A stretch of DNA of 64,000 bases from Candidatus Aminicenantota bacterium (GTDB taxonomy: Bacteria; Acidobacteriota; Aminicenantia; Aminicenantales; Aminicenantaceae): contig CP070825.1 in the NCBI GenBank assembly GCA_020344415.1, forward strand, positions 3,094,991-3,158,990, given 5' to 3'. Position numbers and translations under genes: made by a program. The notes below the pieces were generated by a model. It saw only the letters and a list, made by a program, of their open reading frames with translations. It had not been told where the DNA came from and ran no database searches. Shown here one piece after another: positions 54,238-63,322 of this stretch. Position 1 is the first letter of the stretch. Every line of letters begins with the position of its first letter.

Positions 54238-54256
54238 TGCGATCCTGTTGTATAAT
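54228..54256 (+). promoter_or_regulatory. Promoter of the unknown gene at 54315
   Basis: TTGAGA (54228-54233) and TATAAT (54251-54256) are 17 nt apart. The -35 element lies in the repeat-derived tail. Confidence 0.65.
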
Positions 54257-54314
54257 CGATTTATTGAGGAAAATGTGTTAAGATACCTGAGGTGCCCGTA
54301 GCAAGAGGTGGAAT

Positions 54315-54770
54315 ATGGTCAAGAATGATTGGAGAGAGGCTTTAAAAAATTTTTTCGAAGACCTCAGCATCCTTGAAGAATCCAAGAAGGAAACAGTCCA
54401 AAATTTTCATCAGTTTTGTGAATTTATTGCTGAGCCTGCTTTTGAAACATTGAATCAAGAGTTCAAGCAATACGGCATAAAATCTCAGTTTCAACGGTCA
54501 AAGGGGAAAGCAATTTCTTTTAAGATAAACTTCTCAAAATCAAAAGTAGATAATTTCACCTATATTATTCGCCTTCCCGAAAACTCCTTCAAGCTCAAGT
54601 TGAAGCTTGTTGTTAGAGGCAGGAGAAGCAAAAAAAGTCAGATTGAGGAAAGAGAAATGCCTTTTATGGAGAATGTTGATCCTGATGATATTTTGAAATT
54701 GTCCCAGGAGGAACTTATCAAAGACGTTATCGAGAAATATAAGAATTTCAATTACGATGCTCTTGTCTAG
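54315..54770 (+). CDS. Conserved-looking protein of unknown function
   Basis: 151 residues, soluble. Helical N-terminal part (ALKNFFEDLSILEESKKETVQNFHQFCEFIAEPAFETLNQEFKQYG) followed by a strand-rich part (KAISFKINFSKSKVDNFTYIIRLP, FKLKLKLVVRGRRSKKSQIEER) and an acidic helical tail. No catalytic motif is evident and I do not recognise the family. AGAGGTGG 3-7 nt upstream of the ATG and a good promoter indicate that it is a real, independently transcribed gene. The 190 bp after it hold nothing recognisable. Confidence 0.7.
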   Translation: MVKNDWREALKNFFEDLSILEESKKETVQNFHQFCEFIAEPAFETLNQEFKQYGIKSQFQRSKGKAISFKINFSKSKVDNFTYIIRLPENSFKLKLKLVVRGRRSKKSQIEEREMPFMENVDPDDILKLSQEELIKDVIEKYKNFNYDALV

Positions 54771-54961
54771 CCCGTGTGAAAATAAATAATAGCCTCGCCA
54801 GACCAATCAATTAATCTTTTTTGTCCTTCTTTCATGAATTCTTCCTTTTTCCATTAGGCTCATTTTTTATTTTCATCAGAGGTGAGTTGAGTGGAAAGTC
54901 TTCCTAGATATGAATTAAGGGATTGAAAGCGACTCACAAATTTGTTACCTTCTGTTTCTTT

Positions 54962-56134
54962 ATGATGAACAAAAAAAGATTGCCTCCGGGAATATTGCCC
55001 ATCCAATTTCTGATCTTGATGTCTTACTCCTCCCTTGCCATTTTGGCGCTCCTTCCTCTTTTTTTTGAACATCTGGGTGGGAATCGTCGCGAAATCGGAT
55101 TTTTGGTAGGACTTTTTTCATTGGCTGCCTTCTTTTCCCGCCCTTTCGCTGGTTGGCTCTTGAGCAAATACTGCCCTAGAAAAGTCCTTATAGGAAGATT
55201 TGTTCTTATTTTAAGCATGACCACGCTGTATCTCCTTATCAATAGCCTGAACTGGTTTGTTGTTTTCATAAGGATCTTTCACGGCATCGGTTTTTCCATT
55301 GCTGTCCTGGCAGCCCTGTTAATAGTCGTTTTAAAAGTGGGCAGGGAAGAGAGAGCCTATGCGATCGGTGTTGTTTCCACAGGTTTTATGCTTCCTCTTC
55401 TCGTTGTGCCGTATATTGGAGAAGTGATTATTGAGAGAATGGGCTTTTTTTACTTTTTTCTCTCTGCCATTGCACTAGTTGCGATTCCCTTTTTTTATGC
55501 CATTTTTAAAAAAATAAGCGTTCCCCAATTTTCCGAAGACCCCTCAGTCCAGAGTACAGGCTTTTTTCGCCTTCTGGGACGAAAGAAGATATTCCTGATT
55601 TTTTCTCTGACGTTCATTTTTGAGGTCGCACTCAGCTCCAGCATCAGTTTTGTTCCTCTTCTTGTACACGAGCATTCCTCGATGAGAGCCGGCTATTATT
55701 ATACTTTTATTGGTTTATCTACTGTTTTCATGCGACTCTATGCGGGGAGAAAGCTCAAATTCTGGGGAAGCCCGATGCTCATTCTTCCGGCCTTCTGTTT
55801 TCTTTCAGGAGGGGGAGTGTTGATTTATTTGTCTTACAATAATTTTCTTCTTGCCATCTCTGGGCTTATCAGCGGGATAGGTGTAGGCATACTTTATCCT
55901 CATCTATCTGCTATGGTAGTGGAGGGAATTGCTTCCAGTGAAAAAGGGAAAGTCTTGAGCCTTTTTGCTTCTTCTGTAGATTTAGGTTTTGCCATGGGTC
56001 CTATCGCCTTTGGCTGGATATCTCAAGCTCTTGAACTAAGGATTACTTTTGTTCTCTTTGCCCTGTTTGCCTTCCTCTCTTCTTTTCTCCTGATTGTATG
56101 GGGAAGATCTGAGTTGTTTGAAAGGAAAGATTGA
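54962..56134 (+). CDS. Major facilitator superfamily transporter
   Basis: About 390 residues with twelve hydrophobic segments. Start is uncertain: two adjacent ATGs (54962, 54965) or an upstream TTG, none with a good Shine-Dalgarno. The loop between spans 2 and 3 reads FSRPFAGWLLSKYCPRKVLIGR, the MFS motif-A position, and the protein has the usual internal repeat. It resembles drug/sugar efflux MFS proteins of the YfcJ/AraJ kind. The substrate is unknown. Confidence 0.85.
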   Translation: MMNKKRLPPGILPIQFLILMSYSSLAILALLPLFFEHLGGNRREIGFLVGLFSLAAFFSRPFAGWLLSKYCPRKVLIGRFVLILSMTTLYLLINSLNWFVVFIRIFHGIGFSIAVLAALLIVVLKVGREERAYAIGVVSTGFMLPLLVVPYIGEVIIERMGFFYFFLSAIALVAIPFFYAIFKKISVPQFSEDPSVQSTGFFRLLGRKKIFLIFSLTFIFEVALSSSISFVPLLVHEHSSMRAGYYYTFIGLSTVFMRLYAGRKLKFWGSPMLILPAFCFLSGGGVLIYLSYNNFLLAISGLISGIGVGILYPHLSAMVVEGIASSEKGKVLSLFASSVDLGFAMGPIAFGWISQALELRITFVLFALFAFLSSFLLIVWGRSELFERKD

Positions 56135-56156
56135 AATTAAAGTTGGGTTAAAGAGA

Positions 56157-57104
56157 TTAAAATTTCCAGATGAGGCGCAACTTTTCCTGTTTATCCAAAC
56201 GCATGATCCCTTCTTTCTTTGCTGCTTCTATGGCTTCATTAAATTCGTTGGTGGTAATTCTTCTGGATAGAGGTGATTTTGGGTCAATACTGCCGCACGG
56301 ATGATATTGGTCCATGATGTTAACATAAGTATTCTTCGAGATTTCTGATGCCAAGAAATGCATCACCTCCTTCGTTCCAGCTGATTCTTGTGGAAGGACA
56401 AGGTGTCTCACTAGGAGTCCTCTCAAGGCGATCCCTTTCTCATCGATAATGAGGTCTCCAACCTGGCGATGCATCTCCTTGAAGGCGAGCCTTGCGACTG
56501 GGGGATAATCAGGCGCTTGAGAGTATGTTTGAGCAACTTCGGAACTGTTGTATTTGAAATCAGGCATGTAAATGTCAAAGACACCATCTAGAAGTTTAAG
56601 AGTTTCTACTGAATCATAACCGCCTGTGTTGTAAACGAGTGGTACGGAGAGCCCTTTGTCTATGGCTAAAACCAGGGCCTTCAGGATTTGGGGAACATAA
56701 TGAGTAGGCGTTACGAAGTTGATGTTGTGGCAGCCGATTTTTTGAAGCTCAATCATCATCTTGCCGAGTCTTTCAAAAGAAACTTCCTGGCCTTCTCCCA
56801 GATGGCTGATCGAGTAATTCTGACAAAAAAGGCATCTTATATTACAGTGAGTCATGAAAATAGTCCCAGAGCCGTGAAATCCTACCAAAGGTCTTTCTTC
56901 TCCAAAATGAGGTGAATAAGAAGAAACCTCAAGAAGATAACCTGCTTTACAGACTCCCCTTTCTCCCCCGAGGCGATTTACGCCACAGTTGCGAGGGCAC
57001 AGAGAACATTTCTTGAGCATCTGGAAGGCCTTCTCGACTTTCTCAGCGAAAAGGCCGGTTTTGAAGGTCTGGATGTAGACAGGTTCAAATTCATTTTTTG
57101 ACAT
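56157..57104 (-). CDS. Radical SAM protein, PflA-like (AmmeMemoRadiSam-type)
   Basis: About 315 residues. An N-terminal cysteine cluster (LKKCSLCPRNCGVNRLGGERGVC) precedes the radical SAM motif THCNIRCLFCQNY (CxxxCxxC, about residue 90) and a TIM-like barrel with GGYDSVETLKLLDGVFDIYMPDFKY. It resembles proteins annotated as pyruvate-formate-lyase activating enzyme-related. The ATG at 57104 is chosen over a TTG at 57113 because an extended -10 (TGCTATAAT) ends 11 nt before it, leaving no room for a leader. Divergent from the YfiH gene. The substrate is unknown. Confidence 0.86.
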   Translation of the reverse strand: MSKNEFEPVYIQTFKTGLFAEKVEKAFQMLKKCSLCPRNCGVNRLGGERGVCKAGYLLEVSSYSPHFGEERPLVGFHGSGTIFMTHCNIRCLFCQNYSISHLGEGQEVSFERLGKMMIELQKIGCHNINFVTPTHYVPQILKALVLAIDKGLSVPLVYNTGGYDSVETLKLLDGVFDIYMPDFKYNSSEVAQTYSQAPDYPPVARLAFKEMHRQVGDLIIDEKGIALRGLLVRHLVLPQESAGTKEVMHFLASEISKNTYVNIMDQYHPCGSIDPKSPLSRRITTNEFNEAIEAAKKEGIMRLDKQEKLRLIWKF

Positions 57105-57115
57105 TTTTCGCAATG

Positions 57116-57124
57116 ATTATAGCA
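57116..57124 (-). promoter_or_regulatory. Extended -10 promoter of the radical SAM gene, apparently leaderless
   Basis: TGCTATAAT on the minus strand (57124-57116) is a perfect extended -10 with no good -35 element. It lies 11 nt before the ATG at 57104. Confidence 0.5.
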
Positions 57125-57153
57125 ACATTTGTTCCAAAAGAGCAAAAGGCAAT

Positions 57154-57330
57154 GGGGTCAGGCTTTCATAAGTTTCATAACTCTATTAATTTTGAATTCA
57201 TGCTTTATCATATAGGCGTCTAGGAAATCAAAGATAGAATAATTTCTCTTTTTGAGGGCTAGGTATGCCCCAATTAATAGGCAAATATGCTGATAAACTC
57301 AAGTTATAAAAGTTATGAAAGCCTGACCCC
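57154..57330. mobile_element. MITE-like inverted-repeat element, copy A3 (177 bp)
   Basis: GGGGTCAGGCTTTCATAAGT on the left and AGTTATGAAAGCCTGACCCC on the right match the ends of copies A1 and A2, with a different, longer A/T-rich interior. It separates the divergent radical SAM and YfiH genes. Confidence 0.75.
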
Positions 57331-57340
57331 AAAGAAAGGC

Positions 57341-57369
57341 TTGAATTCTTAGGAGACAATATATATAAA
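57341..57369 (+). promoter_or_regulatory. Promoter of the YfiH gene, apparently leaderless
   Basis: TTGAAT (57341-57346) and TATAAA (57364-57369) are 17 nt apart. The ATG at 57382 is 12 nt beyond, without a Shine-Dalgarno. Confidence 0.55.
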
Positions 57370-57381
57370 GTCATATAACAG

Positions 57382-58086
57382 ATGACTGAAACAAAACAAA
57401 ATAATTTTATTACCATTCCTCAACTAGAAAACATTTCTTTCCTCATCCAAGGCTTCGGAACAGAAAGATGGAAAGAGGAGGATTTTAAAAGAAGGCCAGA
57501 GTGGAAGAATTTTAGACTTCTATTCCTTGATCAGATTCATTCAGATGTGATTCAATCCATAGATGAGATTCCTAGAGGTAATTTAAAAGGGGATGCCATG
57601 GTCACAAGCCTTTCTTCCCTTTTCCTCATCATCAGGACGGCTGATTGTCTTCCTGCACTCATTGTGAGTCAATCGCCAAAAGTCATTGCTGCTGTCCACT
57701 GTGGCCGGAGGGGAACCTGCAAGCGAGTCGTTCAGCGCGCCATCCATAGGATGATAGATCATTATGGTTGTGACCCATCAGTACTTCTTGTGGCTTTAGG
57801 TCCTTTGATAGGAAGCAGATGCTATGAGGTCGGAGAAGATGTGCTTATGAGCTTCGAAAAAGATGGTCATTCTACTGAATCCTTTCAAAATCATCCTACT
57901 CATGAGGGAAAGTACCTCTTTGATTTAAAAGAGGCCAATATATCCCAGATGCTCAATCTGGGGATTAAAAAAGATAATATTTTTTCCGTTGACATCTGTA
58001 CTCACTGCCATAGAGACTTCGCTTCATATAGACGGGATAAGGATAAAGCGAGCAGAGTTTTGAGTTTTATTGGTATGAAAGGATAA
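57382..58086 (+). CDS. YfiH/LACC1-family multicopper-oxidase-like / purine nucleoside phosphorylase
   Basis: 234 residues, usual length. The family signatures are in place: GDAMVTSLSSLFLIIRTADCLPALI and AAVHCGRRGTCKRVVQRAI contain the cysteine and histidine of the metal/purine site, and GPLIGSRCYEVGEDV and DICTHCHRDFASYRRDK complete it. Members act on purine nucleosides and were formerly called polyphenol oxidases; YfiH is also linked to peptidoglycan precursor editing. It is monocistronic between repeat elements. Confidence 0.88.
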   Translation: MTETKQNNFITIPQLENISFLIQGFGTERWKEEDFKRRPEWKNFRLLFLDQIHSDVIQSIDEIPRGNLKGDAMVTSLSSLFLIIRTADCLPALIVSQSPKVIAAVHCGRRGTCKRVVQRAIHRMIDHYGCDPSVLLVALGPLIGSRCYEVGEDVLMSFEKDGHSTESFQNHPTHEGKYLFDLKEANISQMLNLGIKKDNIFSVDICTHCHRDFASYRRDKDKASRVLSFIGMKG

Positions 58087-58088
58087 AA

Positions 58089-58400
58089 GGACCAGGGTAA
58101 TGTCGGAGCGACATTGAAGATTTAACCTTTCGGAGCCGTTCTTCGAGGGAATCAGGCGAAGACGGACACCGAGTATGTCTGAGCGGGGCTCAGGCCAGTG
58201 CGTTCCGAAAACACGCAACTTTTGCCCCAGCGAGTCAAAAGTTGCTCGGTTTCAGGCTTCGCTCTCCTCTTCGAGGAACCATGCCCGCTCAGCCCTCAAA
58301 CGGTTTTTTTCACCCACTGCCCTTCGCCTATCGGCTGGAAAAATTGGGGGAGGGAATGGCGTGAAAAATCTGAACTAGAGCGGAGACATTACCCTGCTCC
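58089..58400. other. ~310-bp structured repeat element, copy 2 (candidate ncRNA or folded mobile element)
   Basis: The ends GGACCAGGGTAATGTC (58089-58104) and GACATTACCCTGCTCC (58385-58400) pair at 15 of 16 positions. They share no sequence with the terminal stem of copy 1, although both form the same kind of stem. The core (about 58200-58325) is nearly identical to copy 1 and includes a perfect GCAACTTTTG/CAAAAGTTGC stem, the TCCTC-TTC-GAGGA hairpin and CACCCACTGCCC. It follows the YfiH stop by only a few bases. From 58401 to 58434 nothing is seen. Confidence 0.7.
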
Positions 58401-58434
58401 TTATGGTGATTTTATTTAATCCCATTACTTTGGG

Positions 58435-58507
58435 ATAACCTTAATTTATTAAGTCCACATGTTTATTTTTTTACATAGGAGGTGGGCTTGATGAATCAAG
58501 CCCCTAC
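58435..58507. repeat. Two facing copies of the GGGCTTGAT palindrome
   Basis: CCTTAATTTATTAAGTCCAC (about 58439-58458) and GGTGGGCTTGATGAATCAAG followed by CCCC (58481-58504) are oriented towards each other, so the pair could fold into one larger hairpin. Downstream is only T-rich DNA up to the purC promoter. Confidence 0.65.
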
Positions 58508-58540
58508 AGTTTTAAAAAAAGCAGTCTGCCCCCTTTTTTG

Positions 58541-58569
58541 TTGCTTTTTGAATTTAATTTTTTTATGCT
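58541..58569 (+). promoter_or_regulatory. Promoter of purC, apparently leaderless
   Basis: TTGCTT (58541-58546) and TATGCT (58564-58569) are 17 nt apart. The ATG at 58579 is 9 nt beyond the -10 element and has no Shine-Dalgarno. Confidence 0.45.
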
Positions 58570-58578
58570 TTAGCTACT

Positions 58579-59472
58579 ATGAAAGAAGCATTTTCTGAAA
58601 TAAAAATCCCTGAATTAAACCTGTTTAAAAAAGGCAAGGTCAGAGACGTTTATGAGCTGGAAGATAAACTTCTCATAGTCGCCTCAGACCGAATCTCGGC
58701 CTTTGATTTTGTTCTTCCTGCTCTCATACCGAACAAAGGAAAGGTCCTGACCCAACTTTCTAAATTTTGGTTTGAGTATACTTCTGATCTTTGCTTGAAT
58801 CATATGATAACAGCTGAGGTTGAGGATTTTCCTTCTGAGCTTCACAAACACAGAGAAATATTGGAGAAGAGATCCATGCTGGTTAAGAAGACAGAAGTGG
58901 TTCCGGTAGAATGCGTTGTCCGTGGGTATCTCAGTGGATCGGGCTGGAGAGATTATAAAGAAACAGGGGAAACAAGCGGGGTTACGCTTCCTCCTGATTT
59001 AAGGGAGTCTGACAGGCTGGACGAGGTTATTTTTACACCTGCCACAAAGGCCGAGGAAGGACATGATCTGAATATCTCTTTCGAAGAGATGCAAAAGTTG
59101 ATTGGGGCGGAATTTGCCCGAAAGATTAAAACAGTAAGCATGGAACTTTATCAGAAAGCCTCTTCTTATGCTCTATCCAAAGGAATCATTATCGCTGATA
59201 CGAAATTCGAATTTGGGCTTTTTCAAGACGAGCTTATCCTTGTCGATGAAATCTTTACTCCTGATTCTTCTCGCTTCTGGCCCATGGAAAGTTATTCTCC
59301 TGGCATGCCTCAACCCAGCCTGGATAAGCAATTCGTTCGAGACTATCTTGAGACTACAGGGTGGGATAAAATGACTCCTCCACCTCCCTCCTTGCCTCCT
59401 TCAATCATCGAGCAGACATCAAACATGTATCATAAAATTTATCGAATCTTGACAGGAAGGGATGAACTCTAA
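58579..59472 (+). CDS. purC: SAICAR synthetase (phosphoribosylaminoimidazole-succinocarboxamide synthase)
   Basis: 297 residues, the longer eukaryote/PurC-I-like form. Residues about 15-45 hold the ATP loop (LFKKGKVRDVYELEDKLLIVASDRISAFDFVL) and the acceptor-site motifs VECVVRGYLSGSGW, FTPATKAEEGHD, ADTKFEFG and LVDEIFTPDSSRFW are intact. It adds aspartate to CAIR in purine synthesis. Other pur genes are not adjacent. Its end overlaps the PHP gene by 11 bp. Confidence 0.96.
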   Translation: MKEAFSEIKIPELNLFKKGKVRDVYELEDKLLIVASDRISAFDFVLPALIPNKGKVLTQLSKFWFEYTSDLCLNHMITAEVEDFPSELHKHREILEKRSMLVKKTEVVPVECVVRGYLSGSGWRDYKETGETSGVTLPPDLRESDRLDEVIFTPATKAEEGHDLNISFEEMQKLIGAEFARKIKTVSMELYQKASSYALSKGIIIADTKFEFGLFQDELILVDEIFTPDSSRFWPMESYSPGMPQPSLDKQFVRDYLETTGWDKMTPPPPSLPPSIIEQTSNMYHKIYRILTGRDEL

Positions 59473-60343
59473 AATCGATTTGCATATTCACTCCAATAAA
59501 AGCAGTGATGGAGATTTCTCACCTTTTCATATTGTTCAGTTGGCAAAAGAAAATGCGCTTAGGGCTATTTCGATAACCGACCATGATACAGTGGCAGCGT
59601 ATCCAGAAGCTATCGAGTTCGGAATAAAAGTAGGTGTTGAGGTTATCCCCAGTATTGAGCTTACGACCCTCTTTGACGGCCGCGAGTTTCATCTTCTTCT
59701 TCCATTTGTAGACTGGGAAGAGAAGACGGTATTCGATCTCATCAACAAAGTCGTGGAGAGCAGATTCAAAGAGGCCAAAGAGCGTGTCCGCATACTCAAG
59801 AAAATCGGATTTGATATAAGCTGGAAAGAGGTTCTTAAAAAATCGAGGTCCAATCCTCCCCTGGGAGTGACGATTGCCCAGATTTTGCTGGATAAAGCAG
59901 AGAAACAAGAAAACCCAGCCTTCAAGAAATATCTTGAAGGGGCCAATCGACTCTTTGCTCCTTACTCCTTCTATAAAGATTATTTCATGGAGGGCAAGCC
60001 TGCCTATGTCTCCAAACAAAGCCTGGATTTGCTAGATGTGCTCAAAGTCGCGCCAAAGACCGAAGCTGTTCCTGTGCTTTCACATCCTGGGGCATATTTT
60101 CAGCAGGCCAGGAAAGAAGATTTGATTATTCTCAAGGAGAGTGGGCTTGTGGGATTGGAGGTTTATACTTTTTATCATGACTCTTCTCTTAAAGAGTATT
60201 ATAAAGAAGTGGCTCAGGAACTTGACCTTGTTCCAACAGCTGGCTCTGATTTTCACGGGAAAATAAAGCCACACATCCATTTTGGTTCTCTGGAAGGCGG
60301 AGAATACTGGATGATAGAGGAGTTAAGAAAAAGGAGAAAATAA
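59462..60343 (+). CDS. PHP-domain metal-dependent phosphoesterase (TrpH/RNase AM-like)
   Basis: 293 residues. The four PHP motifs are visible: DLHIHSNKSSDGDFSP (I), ISITDHDTVAAYPEA (II), a conserved glutamate in VEVIPSIEL (III) and LSHPGAY plus TAGSDFHG (IV). These bind two or three metal ions. Relatives hydrolyse 3',5'-nucleoside bisphosphates or trim RNA 5' ends. It overlaps purC by 11 bp and abuts cvpA, so all are probably cotranscribed. Confidence 0.9.
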   Translation: MNSKIDLHIHSNKSSDGDFSPFHIVQLAKENALRAISITDHDTVAAYPEAIEFGIKVGVEVIPSIELTTLFDGREFHLLLPFVDWEEKTVFDLINKVVESRFKEAKERVRILKKIGFDISWKEVLKKSRSNPPLGVTIAQILLDKAEKQENPAFKKYLEGANRLFAPYSFYKDYFMEGKPAYVSKQSLDLLDVLKVAPKTEAVPVLSHPGAYFQQARKEDLIILKESGLVGLEVYTFYHDSSLKEYYKEVAQELDLVPTAGSDFHGKIKPHIHFGSLEGGEYWMIEELRKRRK

Positions 60344-60880
60344 ATGGATTTGAACTGGGTTGATATTTTATTGATCGTGATTTTGATAATTACCGTTGTC
60401 TTGGGCTTAATCAAGGGTTTTATTAGACAGATCATTGGAATACTGGCAGTAATCATCGGCTTGATATTGGCCGTAAATTTTTATCCCTTCGTCTCGGATA
60501 TTTATTCTAAGTGGATTTCACACAAAGTTCTTCCCTATCTCTTGGGATTTCTAACCATATTCCTTGCTGTTCTGGCCGTAGGTTGGCTAATTTCCCATTT
60601 GCTATCCAAAATGATGAAGGGCCCCTTAAAATTCGCAAATCATGTTTTAGGAGGAGGAATTGGCCTCTTAAAAGGAATCCTCATTTGTGGAGTTGTTGTT
60701 TTTGCATTCTTATTATTCCCTGTAAATAAAGAAGCGTTAAAGGCGTCGAAGCTCTCTCCCACTTGCGTGCAGGCGACAAAAGCTGTATTTTTCCTTATTC
60801 CCCAGGAGATTAAAGATCAATTCCAGAAAGCCTATCAAGATATTATGGGAAAAGGAGCAAAGAATGGAAGAGAAGTTTAA
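60344..60880 (+). CDS. cvpA: CvpA-family inner-membrane protein
   Basis: 178 residues with four membrane spans (starting VDILLIVILIITVVLGLIKGFIRQIIGILAVIIGLILAVNF) and a polar C-terminal tail, the CvpA architecture. In enterobacteria CvpA is encoded with purF and is needed for colicin V export and envelope resistance to bile salts. Its presence in a purC operon keeps the purine connection. It begins directly after the PHP stop and overlaps the next gene by 17 bp. Confidence 0.85.
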   Translation: MDLNWVDILLIVILIITVVLGLIKGFIRQIIGILAVIIGLILAVNFYPFVSDIYSKWISHKVLPYLLGFLTIFLAVLAVGWLISHLLSKMMKGPLKFANHVLGGGIGLLKGILICGVVVFAFLLFPVNKEALKASKLSPTCVQATKAVFFLIPQEIKDQFQKAYQDIMGKGAKNGREV

Positions 60881-61100
60881 GGAACTCAGCATTCACAAAA
60901 AAATGGAAATAGTAATTAAAGAAATGGTAGATAAAGAATTGCTTCTGAGAGATGCTATGGAAGAGTTTGAGAAGATTTATATAGAGACGGCATCAAAAAA
61001 CTACAGGGGGAACAAGACGGCGATCGCCAAAGCCCTAGGGGTTCATCGCAATACTCTGAATAATCGAGTCAAATCTTTAAAGATATCAAAGAGAATCTAG
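60864..61100 (+). CDS. Small Fis-type helix-turn-helix protein
   Basis: 78 residues. The C-terminal NYRGNKTAIAKALGVHRNTLNNRVKSLKI is the Fis/NtrC-type DNA-binding helix-turn-helix, and the N-terminal helices would support dimerisation as in Fis. There is no AAA+ or receiver domain. It may act as a nucleoid-associated or local regulator. It overlaps cvpA by 17 bp and its TAG stop forms part of the CIRCE element of the groE operon. Confidence 0.82.
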   Translation: MEEKFKELSIHKKMEIVIKEMVDKELLLRDAMEEFEKIYIETASKNYRGNKTAIAKALGVHRNTLNNRVKSLKISKRI

Positions 61101-61123
61101 CACTCTGTCAATGAGAGTGCTAA
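61097..61123. promoter_or_regulatory. CIRCE operator (HrcA binding site) of groES-groEL
   Basis: TAGCACTC, nine bases (TGTCAATGA), then GAGTGCTAA form the CIRCE inverted repeat with only the first T of the consensus changed to C. HrcA represses heat-shock operons through it. It lies upstream of the -35 element rather than at the transcription start, and it overlaps the stop codon of the Fis-like gene. Confidence 0.92.
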
Positions 61124-61139
61124 TTTTTTCATTTTTTTC

Positions 61140-61169
61140 TTGACAAAAGGGGGGAGTGTGGCTTATATT
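61140..61169 (+). promoter_or_regulatory. groE promoter
   Basis: TTGACA (61140-61145) and TATATT (61164-61169) are 18 nt apart (17 to an overlapping TTATAT), 55 nt before the groES ATG. Confidence 0.7.
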
Positions 61170-61223
61170 AGCAAATTCTTCTTAACTCTGCTAAAAATAT
61201 TTATCATCTTATAGGAGGTCAAA

Positions 61224-61511
61224 ATGAAGGTGACACCATTACAAGACAGAGTTCTTCTAAAGAGATTGGAAGAACAGGAAGTCAAAAAAGGAGGAATAAT
61301 CATTCCTGACACTGCCAAAGAAAAGCCTCAAGAGGCAGAAGTTATTGAAGTCGGAAAAGGCCGCGTGGCAGACGATGGAAAGGTTATTCCACTCGACGTA
61401 AAAAAGGGTGATAAGGTTCTCATCGGGAAATTCAGTGGTACTGAAGTTACGATTGGCGATGATGAACTCGTTATTGTTCGTGAAGAAGAAATTTTAGCCA
61501 AAATCACCTAA
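61224..61511 (+). CDS. groES: Co-chaperonin GroES
   Basis: 95 residues, standard length. The start MKVTPLQDRVLLKRLEEQEVKKGGIIIPDTAKEKPQEAEVIEVG contains the mobile loop (KKGGIIIPD) that binds GroEL. It caps the GroEL cavity during folding. TAGGAGG is 6 nt upstream. It is the first gene of a CIRCE-controlled operon and lies 21 bp before groEL. Confidence 0.97.
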   Translation: MKVTPLQDRVLLKRLEEQEVKKGGIIIPDTAKEKPQEAEVIEVGKGRVADDGKVIPLDVKKGDKVLIGKFSGTEVTIGDDELVIVREEEILAKIT

Positions 61512-61520
61512 ATTCGTTAA

Positions 61521-63152
<1,632 letters not shown>

Positions 63153-63174
63153 AACAACTGAAATCGCCGCACCC

Positions 63175-63243
63175 TTCGGGGTCGCAATGACAAAAAAGGA
63201 TGTCATTGCGAGGTTTAGGGGCTTGATTCATCAAGCCCACATG
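63175..63243. repeat. TCGCAATGACA/TGTCATTGCGA inverted pair plus GGGCTTGATTCATCAAGCCC
   Basis: TCGCAATGACA (63182-63192) and TGTCATTGCGA (63201-63211) form a short hairpin. A perfect GGGCTTGATTCATCAAGCCC palindrome lies at 63219-63238. It is the best-preserved copy of that palindrome in the window. Confidence 0.8.
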
Positions 63244-63257
63244 CTGGTTGTCATATC

Positions 63258-63295
63258 AAGGCCCTGGGCTTTTGCTCAGGGCCTTTCTTTTTTTT
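63258..63295 (+). terminator. Intrinsic terminator of groES-groEL
   Basis: AAGGCCCTGGGC (63258-63269) pairs with GCTCAGGGCCTT (63274-63285), with one G-T pair and a TTTT loop, followed by a T-rich run. Confidence 0.92.
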
Positions 63296-63322
63296 AGCGC
63301 TTTTCTGTGGTATAAAAACAGA

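Noticed and set aside
58175-58419. Two overlapping plus-strand frames of 67 and 73 codons inside structured element copy 2
   Set aside because: The frames are not kept in copy 1, where the core is nearly identical; the element looks non-coding.
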